Positions 1-3,643 of a stretch of 6,429 nucleotides of DNA are shown here, in pieces. Source of the DNA: Campylobacterales bacterium (GTDB lineage Bacteria; Campylobacterota; Campylobacteria; Campylobacterales; Sulfurovaceae); NCBI GenBank assembly GCA_016937075.1, contig JAFGWQ010000023.1:1-6429 (forward strand). Reading direction: 5' to 3'. The translations under genes were made by a program, and so were the position numbers. Each line of letters opens with the position of its first letter. Within the stretch, counting starts at the first letter, position 1. The notes below the pieces were generated by a model. That model had not been told where the DNA came from and made no database searches. It was given only the letters and a program-made list of their open reading frames with translations.

Positions 1-1
1 A

Positions 2-86
<85 letters not shown>

Positions 87-128
87 TTGTATTGTTTTTA
101 CTGGTCAAACACTGATAATTTAAATTTA

Positions 129-205
129 TGGAGCTGGTGATGGGACTCGAACCCGCGACCTGCTGATTACAAATCAGCTGCTCTAGCCAACTGAGCTACA
201 CCAGC
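129..205 (-). tRNA. tRNA-Thr, anticodon TGT
   Basis: A 77-nt cloverleaf with encoded CCA lies on the minus strand. The acceptor stem GCTGGTG/CACCAGC is perfect, with discriminator T. The D-stem is GCTC/GAGC, the anticodon stem is GCTGA/TCAGC with loop TTTGTAA, and the variable loop is AGGTC. The anticodon TGT is complementary to plus-strand 169-171. The T-stem reads GCGGG/CCCAT, which gives three G-C pairs, one C-A mismatch (50-64) and one terminal G-U wobble, so it is slightly defective on paper. It is the first gene of a Thr-Tyr pair. The same order occurs in the E. coli thrU-tyrU-glyT-thrT-tufB operon, so further tRNAs and tuf may follow left of the window (inference). Confidence 0.96.
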
Positions 206-242
206 ACCAAATAACATTCCTAGTGACTAAAAATGGAACGCA

Positions 243-271
243 ATTATAGGCAAAATAAAATAAAATGTCAA
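243..271 (-). promoter_or_regulatory. Sigma-70 promoter of the tRNA-Thr/tRNA-Tyr unit
   Basis: On the minus strand a perfect -35 box TTGACA (plus-strand 266-271) and a perfect -10 box TATAAT (243-248) are separated by 17 bp. The predicted start is near 236, leaving a leader of about 30 nt before the tRNA-Thr 5' end at 205. Three T-runs on the plus strand (276-280, 284-290, 295-301) are A-tracts just upstream of the -35, spaced roughly 9-11 bp. They could act as an UP element or a bent segment. This is the architecture expected of a strong stable-RNA promoter. Confidence 0.9.
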
Positions 272-362
272 GAGATTTTTGTATTTTTTTGGTATTTTTT
301 TGATACAATCATAAAATAAATCATAATATATGGGTAAATCATTGAAATCACCACGAGGTTTC

Positions 363-386
363 GGCAAAAGATATTTTACTTTTGCC
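363..386. repeat. Perfect 8-bp inverted repeat abutting the second promoter
   Basis: Arms GGCAAAAG (363-370) and CTTTTGCC (379-386) are perfectly complementary around an 8-nt AT-only loop. The right arm directly touches the -10 box of the minus-strand promoter at 387-415, so the repeat covers that promoter's predicted start site (about 380). Its position fits either an operator or a hairpin at the 5' end of the transcript. Which of the two is not decidable from sequence. Confidence 0.6.
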
Positions 387-415
387 TCTATATTGGCGCA
401 TACTGTTTTTGTCAA
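387..415 (-). promoter_or_regulatory. Second sigma-70-like promoter upstream of the tRNAs
   Basis: On the minus strand, TTGACA (plus-strand 410-415) and TATAGA (387-392) are separated by exactly 17 bp, a five-of-six -10 match with a perfect -35. It points toward the tRNA genes and lies about 145 bp upstream of the first promoter. It could be a distal promoter for the tRNA unit or drive a separate short RNA. No convincing gene starts between it and the proximal promoter. The only ORFs there are a 24-codon minus-strand ORF (268-342), whose stop overlaps the proximal -35, and a TTG-started ORF that runs through both promoters. Confidence 0.6.
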
Positions 416-733
416 GCTTCAAAAAAGCAAAGTTCAAATCTCTTCAATTTGTCACGCCTATTTTTCTAATGATCTAAACGAAGAAGAAGACTCTCCGCCA
501 TTAAGTCAAATTCAATGTTTATTATTACTGCAAAATCCTACATTATGCAATTGTATATTCACTAGAATTGCCAAACAGGCCCTGCTGTCTGCAAAGCACG
601 TAAGAAAATCGAACTGCAATTGCCGATACTTTAGTTTCCGCAGAAGCGGAACGCATCCTCCTCATATCTTTTTAAATCCCAACAACAAAACTCTCTGATA
701 AATTATTTGGACCATCTCGTAGTAACGAAATTG
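416..733. other. Gene-poor spacer with a G+C-richer block
   Basis: No convincing gene lies here. A plus-strand open frame (330-698, 122 codons) has no ribosome binding site, starts upstream of any plausible transcription start, and reads as Cys/Ser-rich translation without recognisable domains. The block from about 540 to 660 is visibly richer in G+C than its flanks and stays open for about 40-50 codons in two minus-strand frames as well. It carries a tight hairpin, TTCCGC-AGAA-GCGGAA, at 636-651. This could be a structured RNA, a decayed gene or a dispersed repeat, and I do not recognise it. Confidence 0.4.
636..651. repeat. 6-bp stem, 4-nt loop hairpin
   Basis: TTCCGC and GCGGAA flank the tetranucleotide AGAA. 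It is the most stable small hairpin in the 416-733 spacer. No T-run follows directly on either strand, so it is not a typical intrinsic terminator. Confidence 0.55.
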
Positions 734-804
734 TGTCATTCTGAGGCATAAAGTGCCGTTAGAATCTAGATCTTTACGAAGTCTAAAGACTTCTCAAGAT
801 GACA
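734..804. repeat. Dispersed-repeat-like palindromic element upstream of metE
   Basis: A 71-bp segment begins TGTCATTCTGAG (734-745) and ends CTCAAGATGACA (793-804). The ends are inverted copies with two mismatches and a perfect outer hexamer TGTCAT/ATGACA. Inside are GAAGTCT/AGACTTC (778-784 and 787-793) and the motif TTTAC-GAA-GTcTAAA. Intergenic palindromes with GTCATTCTGAG-type ends are common in bacterial genomes, so I read it as one copy of such a family. The copy number in this genome cannot be seen from the window. It ends 73 bp before metE. Confidence 0.55.
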
Positions 805-825
805 AAGCCATATTAATCAGAAGAC

Positions 826-862
826 TTGATATTTATAAAATTAAACAACAAAAATATATAGA
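826..862 (+). promoter_or_regulatory. Likely metE promoter region (boxes uncertain)
   Basis: The only plausible promoter for metE lies in this AT-rich stretch. Candidate elements are TTGATA (826-831), TATAAA (834-839) and TATAGA (857-862). None forms a well-spaced pair. This could fit a promoter that depends mainly on its -10, as known in Campylobacter relatives. No S-box-like leader is recognisable between here and the start codon. Confidence 0.3.
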
Positions 863-877
863 TAAAAAAGGATAATT

Positions 878-3133
878 ATGTCAAAAAATTTAGTGGTAGG
901 ATACCCTAGAATCGGTGAGCACAGAGAGCTCAAGTTTGCCCTTGAAAATTTTTGGAGCGGCAAAAACAGCTTTAAAGACGTAGAAGAAGTGGCTAAACAC
1001 CTAAGAGCAAAAGCTTGGAACACACAAAAAGAAGCAGGTGTTGAGCTCATAAGCTCAAATGACTTTTCTTATTATGATCAAATGCTTGATACTATGATAT
1101 TGGTTGGTGCGATCCCAGATAGGTTCAAATCTATACAAGACAAAACCGAACAATACTTTGCAATGGCACGAGGGTATGAAAATGGCGTAGCGATGGCTAT
1201 GAGAAAATGGTTTAATACAAACTATCACTACATCATACCGGAACTTGCCCAAGATGAAGCATTTAAACTTGATAATACAAAGGTTATAGATGAATACAAA
1301 GAGGCAGCAGCTCTTGGCATAAAAACCAAGATAAACCTAATCTCACCGATTACTTTCTTGGCTCTTAGCATGACCACAGACGGAAGTGATCAATTTTTGC
1401 TATTTGATAAATTACTCAAAGTTTATGAAGAACTTTTCAAAGAAATTAGTAAACTAGACGATGAAATTATCGTGCAGCTTGATGACCCTATTTTTACTAC
1501 AGATGTAGAGCCAAAACTTCTTAGTCTCATAAAACCATGCTATGAAAAGCTAGCCAACGCAGCATCAAATATCAAGATCATAGCTACTACCTATTTTGAA
1601 CACTCGAATGAAGCTACTAAAGTTTTAGTTCATACACCGATATGGGGATTGGGGCTTGATTTTGTAGCAGGGAGTAAAAATATAGATTCTCTTGCCGAAA
1701 TTGCCAAAAGCGACAAAGTATTGGCTGCCGGAGTCATTAACGGAAGGAATGTATGGAAAAACGATATCATGAAAACAAAAGAGTTACTAGAAACATTATC
1801 CGTCATTATCCCAAAAGAGAGATTGATAATATCCACATCTTGTTCGCTTTTGCATGTACCTTATAGTTTAGAAAATGAAAATAAACTTGATAATACCATC
1901 AAAGACTCATTGAGCTTTGCTAAAGAAAAACTAAACGAGTTGACTCTAGCTAGCCGTATATTCTTTGGCTCAATAGAAAATGACGATGAATTGTTGCAAG
2001 AAAACAAAAACAGTATCGAAAGACTAAAAAATTCAAAGCTTATACACAACGAGGCTGTACAATCCAGAGTAGGCAATATTGCAAAATGGGTTAGAGACGG
2101 TGAATTTTCAGAGCGTATCGCTCTTCAAAAAGCCAAACTAGGATACCCTGATCTAGCTACAACTACTATAGGTTCTTTCCCGCAAACTCCAGAACTCAGA
2201 AAGGCTAGACGAGATTACAAAAACAATGAAATCTCTGGAGAAGAGTATGAGGAATTTATAAAAAATTATATCCGCGAAACTATCACTATCCAAGAGAAAA
2301 TAGGTCTTGACGTGTTAGTCCATGGGGAGCCCGAGAGAAACGATATGGTTGAGTATTTTGGTGAACTGCTAAACGGATTTGCCTTCAGCTCAAATGGATG
2401 GGTGCAAAGTTATGGTGCCAGATGTGTCAAGCCGCCATTATTATATGGGGATGTAAGCCGCGAAGTTCCAATGACACTGCAATGGATACTTTATGCTCAA
2501 AGCTTAACATCGAAAATAGTCAAAGGCATGCTAACTGGACCTGTAACGATGATAAACTGGTCATTTGTAAGAGAAGATATACCTCGCAGCGAAGTAGCTA
2601 CCCAAATAGCGCTTGCCTTAGCTGATGAGATAGACGATCTGCAAAACAACGGTATCAAAATGATACAAGTCGACGAAGCTGCATTCAAAGAGGGATATCC
2701 TTTGAGACATGAAAATAGAGCATCTTATGAAAAATGGGCGGTTGATAGCTTTAAACTCTCAGTAAGCAGTGCACACAAAGAGACACAGATTCATACACAT
2801 ATGTGCTATAGCGAGTTTAATGACATTATACACACAATTGAAGAGATGGACGCAGATGTCATCACGATAGAAACTGCCAAAAGCGGCAACAGCCTACTCA
2901 AAATATTTAAAGAGGTAGGATATACCAAAGAGGTAGGGCCTGGAGTTTATGATATCCACTCCCCTAGAATCCCGACTGTCGAAGAGATAAAAACTCAAAT
3001 AGCATTATTGCTAGAAGTATTGCCAAAAGAGCAATTGTGGATCAATCCTGATTGTGGTCTTAAGACCAGAAAATGGGAAGAAGTAATTCCAAGCCTCGAG
3101 AACATGGTCAAAGCAGTGGTATCTTTTAGGTGA
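878..3133 (+). CDS. metE: Cobalamin-independent methionine synthase (5-methyltetrahydropteroyltriglutamate--homocysteine methyltransferase)
   Basis: MetE moves the methyl group of 5-methyltetrahydropteroyl-triglutamate to homocysteine in the cytosol, the last step of methionine synthesis, without vitamin B12. The protein has 751 residues, the usual family length (E. coli 753). RELK (16-19) and KWFNTNYHY (110-118) belong to the folate-binding N-terminal barrel. In the C-terminal barrel IGSFP (431-435), E484, RC (515-516), W561 and D599 match substrate-binding positions. The zinc ligands H641, C643, E665 and C726 and the catalytic H694 are all present, with the same numbering as E. coli. Residue 645 is Ser, where E. 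coli has the oxidation-sensitive Cys645. The ATG at 878 follows an AAGGA ribosome binding site (868-872) by 5 nt. The gene ends with in-frame tandem stops TGA-TAA. It appears monocistronic, with dyad-rich spacers on both sides. Confidence 0.98.
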   Translation: MSKNLVVGYPRIGEHRELKFALENFWSGKNSFKDVEEVAKHLRAKAWNTQKEAGVELISSNDFSYYDQMLDTMILVGAIPDRFKSIQDKTEQYFAMARGYENGVAMAMRKWFNTNYHYIIPELAQDEAFKLDNTKVIDEYKEAAALGIKTKINLISPITFLALSMTTDGSDQFLLFDKLLKVYEELFKEISKLDDEIIVQLDDPIFTTDVEPKLLSLIKPCYEKLANAASNIKIIATTYFEHSNEATKVLVHTPIWGLGLDFVAGSKNIDSLAEIAKSDKVLAAGVINGRNVWKNDIMKTKELLETLSVIIPKERLIISTSCSLLHVPYSLENENKLDNTIKDSLSFAKEKLNELTLASRIFFGSIENDDELLQENKNSIERLKNSKLIHNEAVQSRVGNIAKWVRDGEFSERIALQKAKLGYPDLATTTIGSFPQTPELRKARRDYKNNEISGEEYEEFIKNYIRETITIQEKIGLDVLVHGEPERNDMVEYFGELLNGFAFSSNGWVQSYGARCVKPPLLYGDVSREVPMTLQWILYAQSLTSKIVKGMLTGPVTMINWSFVREDIPRSEVATQIALALADEIDDLQNNGIKMIQVDEAAFKEGYPLRHENRASYEKWAVDSFKLSVSSAHKETQIHTHMCYSEFNDIIHTIEEMDADVITIETAKSGNSLLKIFKEVGYTKEVGPGVYDIHSPRIPTVEEIKTQIALLLEVLPKEQLWINPDCGLKTRKWEEVIPSLENMVKAVVSFR

Positions 3134-3176
3134 TAAGATCACAAAATATTATAGTCTAACACATAAGCATTTTGTC

Positions 3177-3197
3177 ATACCGGACCAGGTCCGGTAT
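3177..3197. repeat. 21-bp near-perfect palindrome
   Basis: ATACCGGACC (3177-3186) and GGTCCGGTAT (3188-3197) are perfect inverted copies around a single A. It is preceded by TTTTGTC and followed by CCATGGATTC. This resembles widespread bacterial intergenic repeats of the GTCATnCCGGA...TCCGGnATCC type. Lying 44 bp after metE, it could stabilise the 3' end of the message. There is no T-tail for an intrinsic terminator. Confidence 0.65.
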
Positions 3198-3261
3198 CCA
3201 TGGATTCTATGTCGTGGCAGGGAATCACAATATACTGTTGTCAGAACATGAAAAGCGTTAA

Positions 3262-3287
3262 ACAAATGACAACTGCTTGTCATTTGT
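3262..3287. repeat. Perfect hairpin, 11-bp stem and 4-nt loop
   Basis: ACAAATGACAA (3262-3272) and TTGTCATTTGT (3277-3287) are exact inverted copies around CTGC. It is the most regular stem-loop in the window. It is directly followed by another stem-loop (3288-3330), with no base between them. No T-run follows. Confidence 0.65.
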
Positions 3288-3330
3288 AGCCTTGGAGCTG
3301 TAGGCAATGTACGAAGTACAGTCCAAGGCT
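3288..3330. repeat. Long stem-loop with one bulge
   Basis: AGCCTTGGA (3288-3296) pairs with TCCAAGGCT (3322-3330). After one bulged G (3297), CTGTA (3298-3302) pairs with TACAG (3317-3321), giving a 14-bp stem with a 14-nt loop. Alternatively the inner part folds as TGTAC-GAA-GTACA (3308-3320). Confidence 0.6.
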
Positions 3331-3342
3331 AAAGCAGCAATC

Positions 3343-3391
3343 CGTAAAACAATGTCGCAAAACTAGTGTATAACGGTTTTACGAAGTAAAA
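3343..3391. repeat. Overlapping inverted repeats with a GAA triloop hairpin
   Basis: CGTAAAAC (3343-3350) is an exact inverted copy of GTTTTACG (3376-3383). The same right arm also forms the tight hairpin TTTTAC-GAA-GTAAAA (3377-3391). The two folds exclude each other. The GAA triloop closed by TAC/GTA recurs at 3308-3320 and, with a bulge, at 773-787. Confidence 0.5.
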
Positions 3392-3488
3392 AGTTTCTTT
3401 AGAAAAATCTTGTGTTGCAATTCATAATGACGACGCTTTTTATTTGTAAAAAGAAAAAAGCCTATCTCGTCTAATCAATCCATTTTTG

Positions 3489-3507
3489 TTATTATGTGAT
3501 ATAATAA
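3489..3507. promoter_or_regulatory. AT-rich dyad overlapping the promoter: possible operator
   Basis: TTATTAT (3489-3495) and ATAATAA (3501-3507) are perfect 7-bp inverted arms around GTGAT. The dyad overlaps the -10 box at 3500-3505. Its composition recalls Fur/PerR-family boxes, but the 5-nt spacer differs from their usual 1-nt spacing, so no regulator can be assigned. Confidence 0.35.
3497..3505 (+). promoter_or_regulatory. Extended -10 promoter, probably for copB-yaaA
   Basis: TGA-TATAAT is a perfect extended -10 element (TGnTATAAT). The -35 position (about 3477-3482) is weak, as is usual for extended -10 promoters. The predicted start near 3512 leaves a leader of about 130 nt before copB. 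It is the best promoter candidate in the metE-copB spacer. Confidence 0.5.
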
Positions 3508-3554
3508 AGTATCTTTGTTTATACTGCTGGCGAAGAGAGATAGGCTTTTGCCTT

Positions 3555-3608
3555 ATGTTCTTATTTATGCTCAAATATTTATTGTACCTTATGGGTTTAC
3601 CTTTTTAG
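3555..3608 (+). CDS. Possible 17-codon leader ORF upstream of copB
   Basis: ATG at 3555 opens a 17-codon frame, MFLFMLKYLLYLMGLPF, ending in TAG at 3606-3608, 35 bp before copB. It lies fully inside the leader predicted from the extended -10 promoter. The peptide is strongly hydrophobic with one Lys, like a very short membrane peptide. The ribosome binding site is poor: only an AGG about 10 nt upstream, itself within the 13-bp inverted repeat arm. A frame this short can occur by chance in AT-rich DNA, so it is a candidate only. Confidence 0.2.
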   Translation: MFLFMLKYLLYLMGLPF

Positions 3609-3643
3609 CACTTTTTATTATGCGATAAAATGGAGGATATTTA

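Larger units (their letters stand above)
3134..3455. other. Intergenic region dense in inverted repeats, no gene
   Basis: This first part of the metE-copB spacer has no credible ORF. It carries at least five inverted repeats (3177-3197, 3262-3287, 3288-3330, 3343-3383 and 3377-3391). GTCAT/ATGAC ends recur at 3174-3178, 3266-3270, 3279-3283 and 3427-3431, as if two repeat-like elements (about 3172-3272 and 3277-3433) lie side by side. None of the hairpins is followed by a clear T-run, so no standard intrinsic terminator for metE is visible. A small GTGAT-AAG-ATCAC hairpin (3130-3142) overlaps the metE stop but lacks a T-tail. Confidence 0.5.
3456..3549. repeat. 13-bp perfect inverted repeat flanking the putative copB promoter
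   Basis: AAAAGCCTATCTC (3456-3468) and GAGATAGGCTTTT (3537-3549) are exact inverted copies 68 bp apart. Their centre of symmetry falls on the TATAAT at 3500-3505. No flanking direct repeat is visible, so insertion as a tiny mobile element is unproven. On the minus strand the left arm reads into a T-rich tail, so it could act as a terminator for leftward transcription. Confidence 0.6.

Noticed and set aside
268..342. Minus-strand 24-codon ORF between the two leftward promoters
   Set aside because: It has only a weak GGTGA ahead of the ATG, the sequence is low-complexity AT-rich, and the stop overlaps the tRNA promoter -35. There is no support beyond its position.
227..415. Minus-strand 62-codon frame starting with TTG
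   Set aside because: The TTG is the -35 box of a promoter and the frame runs through the tRNA promoter. No ribosome binding site is present, and the end of the frame is chance translation of A-tracts.
330..698. Plus-strand 122-codon open frame in the tRNA-metE spacer
   Set aside because: It has no ribosome binding site. A candidate promoter TTGATA-18-TAATAT (300-329) ends right at the ATG, so transcription would start inside the frame. The translation is rich in Cys and Ser with no domain, and both promoter and hairpin signals of the other strand lie within it.
878..3133. Vitamin-B12-dependent methionine synthase or a split metE
   Set aside because: The protein has no cobalamin-binding domain. 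It is a single uninterrupted MetE with all zinc ligands and substrate positions at family numbering.
3130..3142. Terminator hairpin at the metE stop codon
   Set aside because: GTGAT-AAG-ATCAC is only a 5-bp, AT-rich stem, and it is followed by ACAAAATATT with no T-run.
3177..3330. Signal recognition particle RNA or another housekeeping RNA
   Set aside because: The CCGGA-containing palindrome recalls the SRP RNA tip, but the conserved GGAAGG/AGCAGC loop sequences are missing and the flanks do not form the long hairpin.
3134..3455. CRISPR array or tandem-repeat locus
   Set aside because: The repeats are inverted and of different sequence and length. There are no regularly spaced direct repeats with unique spacers.
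3456..3549. Insertion-sequence remnant with 13-bp terminal repeats
   Set aside because: There is no transposase fragment between the arms and no flanking target duplication. It is kept as an inverted repeat only.
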